From an uncultured Actinomycetes bacterium (GTDB lineage Bacteria; Actinomycetota; Thermoleophilia; Solirubrobacterales; Thermoleophilaceae): 16,228 nt of DNA. The stretch is taken from positions 1-16,228 of the forward strand of contig CAMLNW010000030.1 of NCBI GenBank assembly GCA_946481495.1, given 5' to 3'. The notes beneath the pieces are model-generated. The model did no database searches, was not told where the DNA came from, and saw nothing but the letters and a program-made list of their open reading frames with translations. The translations under genes and the position numbers were made by a program. This document shows positions 8,521 through 16,228 of this stretch, in pieces (the stretch's first letter is position 1; every line of letters begins with the position of its first letter).

Positions 8521-9885
8521 ATGCTCGCTAAGCCGTCGGATTTCACCGGACGTGCCCGGGAGTGGGCAGCGCTCGCCCGCTTCGTCGAGCGTCGCCAGCG
8601 CTTAGCGATCGTCTACGGTCCGCGCCGGGTCGGCAAGTCGTTCCTGATCGACGCGCTCTGCGAGGCGGTCGGCGGGTTCCGCTACCAGGCGGTCGCCGGG
8701 ACGCCGGCGACACAGCTCGCGGACTTCGGGCGCGAGCTGGGGGGCCGGCTCGGGGCCGGGGCGCTGGAGCTGGCCGGCTGGGCCGACGCGCTCGAGCGCC
8801 TGGCGCGGCTGGATGTTCCGGTCGTCGCCATCGACGAGCTGCCCTACCTGACCGAGACCGCCCCTGAGCTGCCGAGCCTGCTCCAGCGCTATGTCGACGC
8901 CGGTGCCGGCCCGGCACTGATCCTCGCGGGCAGCGCGCTGTCGGTGATGAGCGACCTCGCCGCCGCGCGGGCGCCGCTCTACGGCCGAGCCGCGGCGGTG
9001 GTGGTCCCGGCGCCGCTCGCCGGGCCGGACCTCGCCGAGCTCTGGGGAACGGGGGATCCGCTCGCGACGCTCTGGGTCGACGCCGCGCTCGGCGGCCTGC
9101 CCGGCTATCGGCCGCTGGTCGCCCCGCCCGGCCGCGACCTCGGCGCCTGGATGACCGGCGAGCTGCTCGCGCCCGGCTCGCCGCTGCTCGACGCCGCCGA
9201 GGCGGACTTGGCGGGCCTGCCCGACCCGCCCGCCCTGCGCGGCGTCTACCGCGCGATCCTCACCGCGATCGCCGGCGGGGAGCAGGCGTTCAGCGCCATC
9301 TCGCGCGTCGCCGGACTGCCGTCGGGCGCGCTCAGCCGGCCGCTCGCCGCGCTCGAGCGCGCCGGCCTCGTCGAACGGGTTCCCGACCTCCTGCGCGCTC
9401 GGCGCGACCGCTACGCGCTCGCCAACCCCTACCTGCGCTTCTGGCTCGCGATCGTCGCCCCCCACGAGTCGCGACTGCAGGCAGGCGCGGCGGCGGCGAT
9501 CTGGGAGCGGCTGGCCGACACGACCTGGCCCTCCCAGGTCCTCGGCCCGCGCTGGGAGACCGTGGCCCGCGCGCATGTCGGCCACCTGGACGACGACGTG
9601 GTTGGGCCGCTCGACGCAGTCGGAGCGACGACGGTCTCCGACCGCGCCGCACGCCGCACCATCGACGTCGATCTGGTCGCCACCCGCGACGGCCGCGTCG
9701 CCGCCCTCGGCGAAGCCAAGCTACGAGCGCTCGGCGCCGCCGACCTCGAACGCCTGAAGCACGTCAGGGAGCTGCTCGACGCACCCGACGCGGCGCTGAT
9801 ACTCGCCTCGGCGACGGCGGTCGAGCAATCAGTTGCGGTCGAGCAAGGCGTGATCGCGATCGAGCCGAGCGACGTCTACCGCTGA
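8521..9885 (+). CDS. Archaeal-type AAA ATPase with DUF234-like / PD-(D/E)XK C-terminal domain
   Basis: The protein has 454 residues, a usual length for this ATPase family (archaeal ATPase plus DUF234). The Walker A motif is GPRRVGKS at residues 33-40; Walker B is VVAIDELPYL at 101-110, with the acidic pair D105-E106. AGSALSVM (136-143) fits the sensor strand and PLYGR (152-156) is typical of the family. A winged-helix segment lies at about 241-290, followed by YALANPYLRFWLAIV (298-312). The C terminus has IDVDLVA (381-387) and GEAK (397-400), the spaced D...E-x-K pattern of a PD-(D/E)XK nuclease fold. The in vivo role of this family is poorly known; DNA handling or a defence or toxin role has been considered, but nothing here decides. 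No ribosome site is seen before the start. Its last 10 bases overlap the end of the Fic remnant on the other strand. Confidence 0.88.
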   Translation: MLAKPSDFTGRAREWAALARFVERRQRLAIVYGPRRVGKSFLIDALCEAVGGFRYQAVAGTPATQLADFGRELGGRLGAGALELAGWADALERLARLDVPVVAIDELPYLTETAPELPSLLQRYVDAGAGPALILAGSALSVMSDLAAARAPLYGRAAAVVVPAPLAGPDLAELWGTGDPLATLWVDAALGGLPGYRPLVAPPGRDLGAWMTGELLAPGSPLLDAAEADLAGLPDPPALRGVYRAILTAIAGGEQAFSAISRVAGLPSGALSRPLAALERAGLVERVPDLLRARRDRYALANPYLRFWLAIVAPHESRLQAGAAAAIWERLADTTWPSQVLGPRWETVARAHVGHLDDDVVGPLDAVGATTVSDRAARRTIDVDLVATRDGRVAALGEAKLRALGAADLERLKHVRELLDAPDAALILASATAVEQSVAVEQGVIAIEPSDVYR

Positions 9886-10617
9886 GCGCGAGAGCCTGGC
9901 TCAAAGTCATCGCGCAGGCGGGTCCAGAAGGCGGCCTTGCCGCGTCCTGAAGGTTCGATCACGCCGTCCTTCTTGAGGTCGTCCAGAACACGCCGGATGT
10001 AGATGTCGCTCACCCCCGGAGCGGCGTCGCGCACATCGGCCACGGTGAAGCGGCTCGAGAGAGATGACCGGACGAAACTCTCGACGAGTGCGCGCTTGCT
10101 CCCTCGGCCGGAAGCGACCTCTGCGCGCGACTCGAACTCGCCATAGGTGGCCACGAGCACGCCGAGGAAGTAGCCCGCCCAAGGGGTCAGGTCGTGCTCG
10201 CCGTCGTGCCAGCCGACCGTCGACTTCGCAAGCGCCTCGTAGTAGGTCTCCTTCGACGCTTCGATGATCTTCTCGACGCTGACGAAGCGCCCGACGTCGT
10301 GGCCTGCGAGGTAGAGCAACCAGAGCGTGATCAGGCGCGACATCCGGCCGTTGCCGTCGCGGAACGGATGAATGACCAGGAAGTCGAGGACATATGCCGC
10401 GACCAGCAAGAGCTCGGGTACCGACCCTGCGCCCGGGCCGCGTGCAACCCGCGATGGAGATCATCCATGGCTTGCGGAGTCAGATCTGCCGCAACCGGGT
10501 GAAGCGGTAAAGGTAGCCGTGGAGCTGCTCGACGTAGCGCGGCTCAAAGGGAATGTCCACCGCCGAGGCGTGCAACTGGTCGAGGACGATGTCCTCGAAA
10601 GTACTCACACCCCGCAC
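9876..10617 (-). pseudogene. Fic-domain AMP-transferase remnant, frameshifted and N-terminally truncated
   Basis: Three segments in different frames make up a Fic-family protein. Segment 1 (about 10617-10501) encodes LHASAVDIPFEPRYVEQLHG and then YLYRFT before a TGA at 10482-10480. Segment 2 (about 10492-10415, another frame) encodes DLTPQAMDDLHRGL to GRYP. Segment 3 (10415-9876) encodes ELLLVAAYVLDFLVIHPFRDGNGR..., the full Fic motif HPFx(D/E)GNGRxxR at about 10370-10335, and then a C-terminal winged helix (about 9915-10060) ending in EPSGRGKAAFW. From memory, related proteins are about 350-370 residues. By that comparison the first ~100 residues, including the inhibitory (S/T)xxxE(G/N) helix, and about 30 residues between segments 1 and 2 are missing. 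An intact protein would transfer AMP or another nucleotide group to a target. The 3' end overlaps the ATPase gene by 10 bases. Sequencing error could explain the frameshifts but not the missing parts. Confidence 0.75.
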
Positions 10618-10622
10618 CAATA

Positions 10623-10650
10623 TACATACTGGGACGGGCCTTAGTATGTA
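10623..10650. promoter_or_regulatory. 28-base inverted repeat upstream of the Fic remnant
   Basis: TACATACT (10623-10630) and AGTATGTA (10643-10650) are perfect 8-base arms around a 12-base GC-rich centre. A minus-strand TATATT (10624-10619), a good -10 box, overlaps the left arm and points into the Fic remnant. An operator is more likely than a terminator, because the stem is AT-rich and no T-run follows on either strand. No other strong signal was found between 10618 and 10708. Confidence 0.4.
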
Positions 10651-10708
10651 ATAGGGCTGGGGATACCCCCGGAGGCCGGCCGGGAGGCCTTCCTGCGCAG
10701 CGTGATCG

Positions 10709-13700
10709 CTACCTGCCGGCTCTCGCCCGCTTGGCCGCCGCCCGCTTGGCGCGTGCGGCTTGCTTCTTGGTGCATGGGGTTTTCATGCGGATGTCGAAGT
10801 CGTGTCGGCGTCCGTTTTGTGCGTCCATGTCGGCCTCTGCGACGTGGCGTCCCGCGCAGAGGTTGATCTTTGCTTTGCGGGTGCGTGTGACGGCGAGGAT
10901 GCCTGTGTTGCCGCCTTGGATGTTGAGGTTGAACTGAGATATGGGCGCGTCGGGTACTTGGTCGAAGGTGTTGACGAGCTTGCCGGACTTGGTGGTTGAG
11001 GACTTGCCGTAGAGGTTGACCGCGATCTCGCCGCGGAGCGCGACGACGATCATCGGCAACGTCCGGATCTCATTGCCCGTCACTGGGTCTTTGCGGACGT
11101 TCTTGACGAAGTACACGTTCCCCGTCAGCGGCTCGTTGAGCAGCGGCGTGACCGCCCGTGCGCGGCCGACGATGCTGCCCTTGGGGCAGCGGTTCTCCAG
11201 ATCGGGCTTGGTGCCATCGACGAACTCGCACAACGCCTGGGCGTTGTTGACGTCCAGCGCCAACGACTTCGGCAGCCGGACGACGGCCTTCTCTATCCCA
11301 GCCTCACCAACACCCTGCTGGGTCACCAGCGCCTTGACACCTGGGTGCTTGCCGGTCGTGACCTGCTTGCGGCCGGTCAGGCTCAAAGCGAGCGTTGGCT
11401 TGAACGGAAGCGCTCCACAAGACGAGGTGTTGAACGGATTGCTCGCCGCCGAGGTCGCTCCGTCGGCGGAATGGAACGCCGCCCCGACCTGCTTGGCCGC
11501 GCAGTCAGACGGGTTGAGCATGAACGCGGGCCGGTCGACATTGACCGTTACCGACCGGACACGGACCGGGATCCCATGCCAAATCGTCGGCAACGGATCA
11601 CTGACCACGGTCACCTGCGCAGTCGAACGATCGACACAGACCGACTGACGGACGACGATGTCGCCGAGATCAGTCTCAGGCGACGTGCCATCGAACGGGC
11701 CAGCGATCACCGGGACCACGACGGCGAGGCCGTAGGAACAACCCTTATAGCCCTCAGTCAGGAACGCGGAGCCTTTCTGCTCCAACACAAACGGGTTGCC
11801 AGACCCAGCGGTCGCGTCGACGGTCCCGATCCGCGACCCGGCCGGACAAGCCCCAGCAGCAGCCTGACCGTCGGTGCACAACGGCAGACCCTTCACGCTC
11901 GCGAGCAGACCCGTCGGGAGGGTGGCGGTCAAGCCGTCGATCCACTGCTCGCCGTCCTGACGCGAGAACTTGAACGAGAACGTCCCGTTGCCCCGTGCTT
12001 GGCGGTTGTCCATCCCAGCGACGAGCTCGGGACCAAACCCAGCCGAACAGTTCCCATCGACATTGAACGGCGTGTCCTGGGTCACCGGGACCGTTCCCGA
12101 CCACGGCGACAACGTCGCCGCGATCTCCTTCGCACCACAGTCCTGCGGCATCGCGAGCACACCACGATCACCACCCTTGAGCTTCACCGTGAGGTGGTCG
12201 AACGGCAGTTGCGGGTTGTTCTCAAACGTCGCGGTCAACTTGCCCGTCTGCGGGTCCGCTGTAGCCGAGCCTGGGAGCTTGACCATCACACCAAGCTCGT
12301 CGTTGCGCGCAACGACCCACAACCGCAACATCTCACCCGACATCGGATCAGTCGACTTCGGCGTCGCGAGATACATCGTCCCACCGACCGGGCGATCGAC
12401 AAGCGGAGAGGTGATCTCAACGGTCCCAAGCTTCGACCCGTCGGGACACTGCGGAACGCTGTCGGACCCAACCTGCATCTGGGCATCCGAACAACCCTCA
12501 AGACCCGTAGCGGCCGACGGATTGACAGCCACCCCTTCAGGCAGATCGACCGACACGTCCTTGAGATGCGATGTGGCGATCGCGTCGGGATCGGTGAGGC
12601 CGTCCTGAGGCAACGTCAGATCGAAATCGACACCCGACGCCGAATCGGGTCCGCTCGAGGTCGGAGTCACAGACACCGACGGCTCGAACGGAACATCCCC
12701 ACAATCAGTCACCGGCGGCGAATCAGAAGCCACTGGACCAGCCAACACCCCCGGGTTCTGCCACGCAAACGTCCCGATCAACGTCGACACGCTCTCGCCC
12801 GAGCACTCCATCGGATTCGTGATGAACGCCTCGTCGACGGTGCCCGGCCCTCCTTGGTCGGACTCGCAAGTCCCATCGCCGAACAGGCCCGAGCAGCGGA
12901 TGTTGTCGTAGACCGAGCTTCCGGGCCGACCCCACAAGGTCACAAACGACCCGTAGAGCTTGTAGGTGGTCACGATGTTCTCAGCGAGCGTCTTGATGCC
13001 ATAGTCGTCTGGACGCAGCTTCGCGGTGACCGTCGCCCTCGTCACGATCGTCCGGAAGCTCACCTGGCCAGGCGAACCGTCGGGCGGCATCATGTTCGAC
13101 AACCCGGAACGCGCGAATCCTTGCCCGAAGGCGTTGATCTCATAGCCCGCGTGGCCGACCCAGGCGTCGCCGCCGCAAAACCAATGCGCCCGCGGACAAC
13201 GCGGCGCGATCAACGGATTCGCGACAAACCCGGCCGGCAGATCGACATCCACCTGCCTGGTGTCCCCGCCGGCGGGATTGATCTTGCCCGTTGCCCCGAC
13301 CACGGTATTCATCAGGAAGGCCGCCATCGCGAGGTTCGGATGCGCGCCCGCGCGCGTCTCTGGATTGCCGTTCTCGTCAAAGGCACCGGCAAAGAACGCC
13401 TGCACACCATGGCCAGCCGGCGTATCGCTGACCGTGATCGGCTGCACATACTCCCCAGCGGCCGTGGCGCCACCCCCCGACACCGAGACCTCAGCAGCCA
13501 GCTCGCCCGAGACACCAGGCGATACGGCAACCGGAACCTGGATCGTCGGAGTCGACGATCCCGAAAAGACGACATTCGACCGTGTACAGCTGACCGTGCT
13601 CTGACCCGCACCCGACGATCCACAACTCCAGGGTGAAAACGGGTCTTGACTGCCGCCCGAGCTAGGCGCGGCTGAGGTGGTGATCCCCACGGGTAGATCG

Positions 13701-14236
13701 ATGGTGGCGGTGTAGCTGCCAGAGGTCGGCGCGCCGCCAACGTTGAACGGATGGATCGAGATCGTGCCGGACGCGACCGGGCCAACCGAACCGCCGGAGG
13801 AGGAGGTGTAGACCAGCATCGGGACGTCGGTACCGGCCAGCGGACCGCCGTCGAAGGTCACGATGAAAGTAGGCGCGAAGTCAATAGGCGGGCCCGGAGC
13901 GACGCTGACGCTACCGCCGCCGGCGCTGATCGACGGCAGCGCGTTGAGCGCCGCCTGAATCGTGGCCGCCGAGGCGTTGGACGCAAGCGGCGGTGTGGTG
14001 TTCGCACCAAAGCCCAGCGTGTAAGTGCCAGAGAACGGCGTCGTGATCTGCTGGCGCTCCGACGACGACGGCGGCGTCGGCAGATTCGTCGGCCCCGTCA
14101 CCGCCAAGACCTTCCATCCAGGTGTCGCGGCCTGGGCGGTCCCAGCCATCGCGGCCAGCGCCGCGAATGCTAGTGCGACGACTATGCATGCCTGGACTGT
14201 CGTTCTGCGCGCTGCGGTTGCGATTGTGTCGATCAT
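10709..14236 (-). CDS. Large secreted three-repeat protein, module A second gene
   Basis: The protein has 1175 residues from the chosen start. A Sec signal peptide (MIDTIATAARR..., cleavage after AQA near residue 36) precedes a domain with TYTLGFG, ALNALPSISAGGGS and FDGGPLAGTDVP (about 70-140). A central region to about 530 is beta-rich and cysteine-containing. Three units of about 200 residues follow, marked by CPDGSKLGTV (597), CPAGSRIGTV (797) and CPKGSIVGRA (1017); each begins with LP-x-x-L/V-x-x and carries a G-x-x/Y-F/L strand shortly after. The C terminus is a basic Lys/Arg/Ala tail (about 1155-1175). No sortase motif or membrane helix is present. The start at 14236 is preferred to an ATG at 14296 because of the signal peptide and a purine-rich ribosome site. 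It is a paralogue of the 1-2747 protein. The function is unknown; I infer an exported structural or binding protein made with the gene at 14293. Confidence 0.88.
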   Translation of the reverse strand: MIDTIATAARRTTVQACIVVALAFAALAAMAGTAQAATPGWKVLAVTGPTNLPTPPSSSERQQITTPFSGTYTLGFGANTTPPLASNASAATIQAALNALPSISAGGGSVSVAPGPPIDFAPTFIVTFDGGPLAGTDVPMLVYTSSSGGSVGPVASGTISIHPFNVGGAPTSGSYTATIDLPVGITTSAAPSSGGSQDPFSPWSCGSSGAGQSTVSCTRSNVVFSGSSTPTIQVPVAVSPGVSGELAAEVSVSGGGATAAGEYVQPITVSDTPAGHGVQAFFAGAFDENGNPETRAGAHPNLAMAAFLMNTVVGATGKINPAGGDTRQVDVDLPAGFVANPLIAPRCPRAHWFCGGDAWVGHAGYEINAFGQGFARSGLSNMMPPDGSPGQVSFRTIVTRATVTAKLRPDDYGIKTLAENIVTTYKLYGSFVTLWGRPGSSVYDNIRCSGLFGDGTCESDQGGPGTVDEAFITNPMECSGESVSTLIGTFAWQNPGVLAGPVASDSPPVTDCGDVPFEPSVSVTPTSSGPDSASGVDFDLTLPQDGLTDPDAIATSHLKDVSVDLPEGVAVNPSAATGLEGCSDAQMQVGSDSVPQCPDGSKLGTVEITSPLVDRPVGGTMYLATPKSTDPMSGEMLRLWVVARNDELGVMVKLPGSATADPQTGKLTATFENNPQLPFDHLTVKLKGGDRGVLAMPQDCGAKEIAATLSPWSGTVPVTQDTPFNVDGNCSAGFGPELVAGMDNRQARGNGTFSFKFSRQDGEQWIDGLTATLPTGLLASVKGLPLCTDGQAAAGACPAGSRIGTVDATAGSGNPFVLEQKGSAFLTEGYKGCSYGLAVVVPVIAGPFDGTSPETDLGDIVVRQSVCVDRSTAQVTVVSDPLPTIWHGIPVRVRSVTVNVDRPAFMLNPSDCAAKQVGAAFHSADGATSAASNPFNTSSCGALPFKPTLALSLTGRKQVTTGKHPGVKALVTQQGVGEAGIEKAVVRLPKSLALDVNNAQALCEFVDGTKPDLENRCPKGSIVGRARAVTPLLNEPLTGNVYFVKNVRKDPVTGNEIRTLPMIVVALRGEIAVNLYGKSSTTKSGKLVNTFDQVPDAPISQFNLNIQGGNTGILAVTRTRKAKINLCAGRHVAEADMDAQNGRRHDFDIRMKTPCTKKQAARAKRAAAKRARAGR
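13925..13955 (-). repeat. 31-base block identical to 2478-2508
   Basis: This is the partner of the block at 2478-2508, coding for the same residues. A second near-identical stretch in both genes encodes FDGGPLAGTDVP (about 2370-2410 and 13825-13865). Confidence 0.8.
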
Positions 14237-14243
14237 GCTCGTG

Positions 14244-14254
14244 CTCTCTCTCCC
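14244..14254 (-). promoter_or_regulatory. Ribosome binding site for the 14236 start
   Basis: GGGAGAGAGAG lies on the minus strand seven bases before the ATG at 14236. The alternative ATG at 14296, overlapping the upstream stop as ATGA, has only a G-rich stretch before it and would put 20 polar residues ahead of the signal peptide. Confidence 0.55.
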
Positions 14255-14292
14255 GTGATTACTTCCGACCGCGACGTCTGGCTCGAGGGCGC

Positions 14293-16228
14293 TCATGACC
14301 CCGTCCCCGGCAGACGGACAGACATAGATCGAGCACGCACACCAACCTGCGACACACGGACTGTGAGCAAGAGCGTCTTGCCCGACCGCAGCCGCTTACG
14401 CGCAGCAGCCGACAACCTGACGGCCACCTTCACCACACCCGGCTTGCGCGCGCTCTTCGACGCGCTACCGACCCGCTGTGATTTGCGGCCGATCCTCGCC
14501 CGCGCCGACAGTCGCACCATCCCCACGGCACTGACCGTGACGCGAACCGGCAACACACCCGAACGGCCAGCCTTGCGCCGCGCCGCAGCCGACAGGCCCG
14601 CCACCGAAAGCGTCTGACGCTCCCCAGCAACCGCATTGCCATCGGCCGGCGCGTCTGAAACAACGTTTCCGCCGGTCTGACCGGCGCCGCCGCCCTGGCA
14701 ACCATCGCCAAGCACGTCACACGAAGGGCCAGGACCCGGCGCGTCGGGAAACCCGCCCCCGACGCGGAAGTCATAGAGATCCTTCATCCCATCGGTGTCC
14801 GCGGCCACGAACTTGCTCGGGGTACGGATGAACACGTCATCGCCACTCGGCGACATCCCAACCACATGCGAGGTGGGATTGCGATCCCCCTGCAAGTAGA
14901 AGGTCGGAATCACGGGCGCCATCCCACTGTCGAGCAACGTCAATGCACCCTTGTCCCAGAGATAGATGTTCTGGTTGCCCTCGACCGCATCGGGCGTCAG
15001 AGCGTCGTGCATTACGAACACCACCCGGCCACCGTCATCAGAAACCACCCGCGGCTCGGTCAAAACCGCGGACGTGTTTAAGAAGACAAGTGGCTGCACC
15101 AGATCGGCGGTCGCGAAATCGCCGGTGAACCGGTCTTCGACGAGGTTCATCGTGCTCGCCAGCGGCGGCTCGCCGTCACGGCGACAAGACACACACACCA
15201 GCTCGCCAGCCTCAGCGGAATAGAGATACGCCTGCGGGATGCCCGCGCTGTCATAGCCGACGTTGTTCGCCGACGAAGCGAACAACAACGACTCTCCGTC
15301 CGGAGTCACCTGGGCCGACCGAAACGCCGCGGTCACGAGCGCACTTGAGAAAATGGCGGACAGGTTGTAGCGCGTGACCAGACCGACATAGCTGAGCCCG
15401 CTACCGGCGGTGTACATGTAGACGTTGAAGGTCGCGTTGCTGCTGGCGCCACCTGCGATGTTCTGCGCATAGGTCCTGCCCTTGCCGGGAACCAGCTGGC
15501 CTTGCGCGGCGAAATAAACCCGCGACAGGTCGTCAGACGCGCCGATCACGCCGCCGACGGTCGCGCCGTTGGTGTTGGCCGGATCCGAGCTCGCTGAGAC
15601 GTCGACGAGCTGATCGGTGGCAACGTCATAGACATAGAGCGCACACGGCTGCGGGGCGGCGTCGGTGCAACTGCTGGCGACCGGGCCGCTGCTCGAGGCC
15701 GGTGTTAGGCCGTAGTTGGCCGTGAACGCGACCTTGCCGCCGTCGCGCGAAGCGATCTGAAAGACCGCCTTCTGATTGACGGTCGCGGTCTTAGAGCCCG
15801 ACACCTTGATCGTCTGCTGACCCTCACGATGCAGATACAACGCACGCTTGCCGGAATCGTTGCCGCTGTTGCTCGTAGACGTGAAGTACACATGCGACGC
15901 GTCATCCGACACCGCACGCTTGCCCGAAACGCGAACGGTGTCCTCAGCCAACGACCCCACGCCCGCACTCGGCGCCACCGACCCATCCGGCCGCACAGCG
16001 ACATCGCTGACCACGCCCCCATGGTTGCGATAGACACCAGAGGTAGCACCCGCGAACTGATACCGGGAATCGAACACCACGTTCCCGCAATCCGAGCTGG
16101 CGCCACGGACCTCATAGCCCCCGCCGAAATTCGTCGCGACGTTGGTCGGCTCGGGAGACAACAACTCATAGCCGCCATCGGAGTTGCGACGGAAGAGGTT
16201 GGCGCCATTGTTGTCGCGAACCGCGGTC
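14293..16228 (-). CDS. Secreted TolB-type beta-propeller protein, module A first gene (5' end outside window)
   Basis: The frame is open from the right edge to a TGA at 14295-14293, giving 644 visible codons. The TTG at 16164 is internal, not a start: the frame continues upstream with VRDNNGANLFRRNSDGGYEL, which aligns with residues from about 764 of the 2801-7108 protein (VRDVGRWNLYRADAGGGYTL). Propeller blades recur (SDDASHVYFTS, SDDLSRVYFAAQGQLVPGKG, SDDGGRVVFVMHD), and the CVSCRRDG motif is present at about 15180-15195. The last ~110 residues form the same basic Ig-like domain as in the paralogue, with ARARIGRKSQ and RVTVSAVGMVRLS. The visible part thus matches the C-terminal half of a protein that in module B begins with NHL and fibronectin-like domains. 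Whether this copy has those too cannot be seen. The repeat-protein gene follows after 56 bases, so the two are probably one transcript. Confidence 0.87.
   Translation of the reverse strand, partial: TAVRDNNGANLFRRNSDGGYELLSPEPTNVATNFGGGYEVRGASSDCGNVVFDSRYQFAGATSGVYRNHGGVVSDVAVRPDGSVAPSAGVGSLAEDTVRVSGKRAVSDDASHVYFTSTSNSGNDSGKRALYLHREGQQTIKVSGSKTATVNQKAVFQIASRDGGKVAFTANYGLTPASSSGPVASSCTDAAPQPCALYVYDVATDQLVDVSASSDPANTNGATVGGVIGASDDLSRVYFAAQGQLVPGKGRTYAQNIAGGASSNATFNVYMYTAGSGLSYVGLVTRYNLSAIFSSALVTAAFRSAQVTPDGESLLFASSANNVGYDSAGIPQAYLYSAEAGELVCVSCRRDGEPPLASTMNLVEDRFTGDFATADLVQPLVFLNTSAVLTEPRVVSDDGGRVVFVMHDALTPDAVEGNQNIYLWDKGALTLLDSGMAPVIPTFYLQGDRNPTSHVVGMSPSGDDVFIRTPSKFVAADTDGMKDLYDFRVGGGFPDAPGPGPSCDVLGDGCQGGGAGQTGGNVVSDAPADGNAVAGERQTLSVAGLSAAARRKAGRSGVLPVRVTVSAVGMVRLSARARIGRKSQRVGSASKSARKPGVVKVAVRLSAAARKRLRSGKTLLLTVRVSQVGVRARSMSVRLPGTGS

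Noticed and set aside
8602..9585. 327-codon minus-strand frame opposite the ATPase
   Set aside because: The plus strand carries Walker A, Walker B and the family motifs. The minus frame is composition-driven.
10655..10695. GC-rich stretch with GGGG-ATA-CCCC and GGCCGGCC as a terminator of module A
   Set aside because: The stems are four pairs or self-complementary tetramers without a T-run, so no convincing intrinsic terminator.
11345..13636. 763-codon open frame on the plus strand
   Set aside because: It is antisense to the 10709-14236 gene, very rich in Arg, and has no domain signature. The minus-strand frame has a signal peptide, repeats and a paralogue.
14236..14296. ATG at 14296 (ATGA overlap) as the start of the module A repeat protein
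   Set aside because: It would add 20 polar residues before the signal peptide, while the 14236 start has a purine-rich ribosome site and gives a gap of 56 bases that matches the 53 of module B.

Overview
The window is GC-rich (clearly above 60% by eye) and looks chromosomal. The protein families, the -10 boxes placed six bases before a start codon, and the large secreted beta-rich proteins suggest an actinobacterium, most likely of the Thermoleophilia/Solirubrobacterales type. That assignment rests on recollection of the families, because there is no rRNA or other marker gene here. I see no tRNA, rRNA, CRISPR array or insertion sequence.

The layout is two copies of a two-gene secretion module, both on the minus strand, flanking a small cassette. 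Copy A, at the right, is a beta-propeller protein (14293 to the right edge, 5' end outside the window) followed after a 56-base gap by a large repeat protein (10709-14236). Copy B, at the left, is a complete 1435-residue NHL/fibronectin-like/beta-propeller protein (2801-7108) followed after a 53-base gap by a second repeat protein (2747 to the left edge, 3' end outside the window). The matching order, gap sizes and protein alignments show that A and B are paralogous copies. All three visible N termini are Sec signal peptides, and no membrane anchor or sortase motif is visible at the two complete C termini or at the C terminus of the partial A propeller protein. The products are therefore probably exported, possibly as a complex.

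Between the modules lies a cassette of three loci. A TetR-type regulator (7314-8453, plus) diverges from module B across a short AT-richer intergenic region. That region carries CTAG-centred inverted-repeat sequences placed over both putative promoters, so I infer that this regulator controls itself and module B. It is unusual in having two copies of its ligand-binding domain. Next is an archaeal-type AAA ATPase with a PD-(D/E)XK-like C terminus (8521-9885, plus). Its 3' end overlaps, tail to tail, a broken Fic-domain gene (9876-10617, minus) that keeps its catalytic motif but has lost its N-terminal part and is frameshifted. A 28-base inverted repeat sits just upstream of the Fic remnant.

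No stretch over 300 bases lacks a gene. The longest non-coding stretches are 7109-7313 (promoter/operator region), 10618-10708 (inverted repeat, no clear terminator) and 8454-8520.
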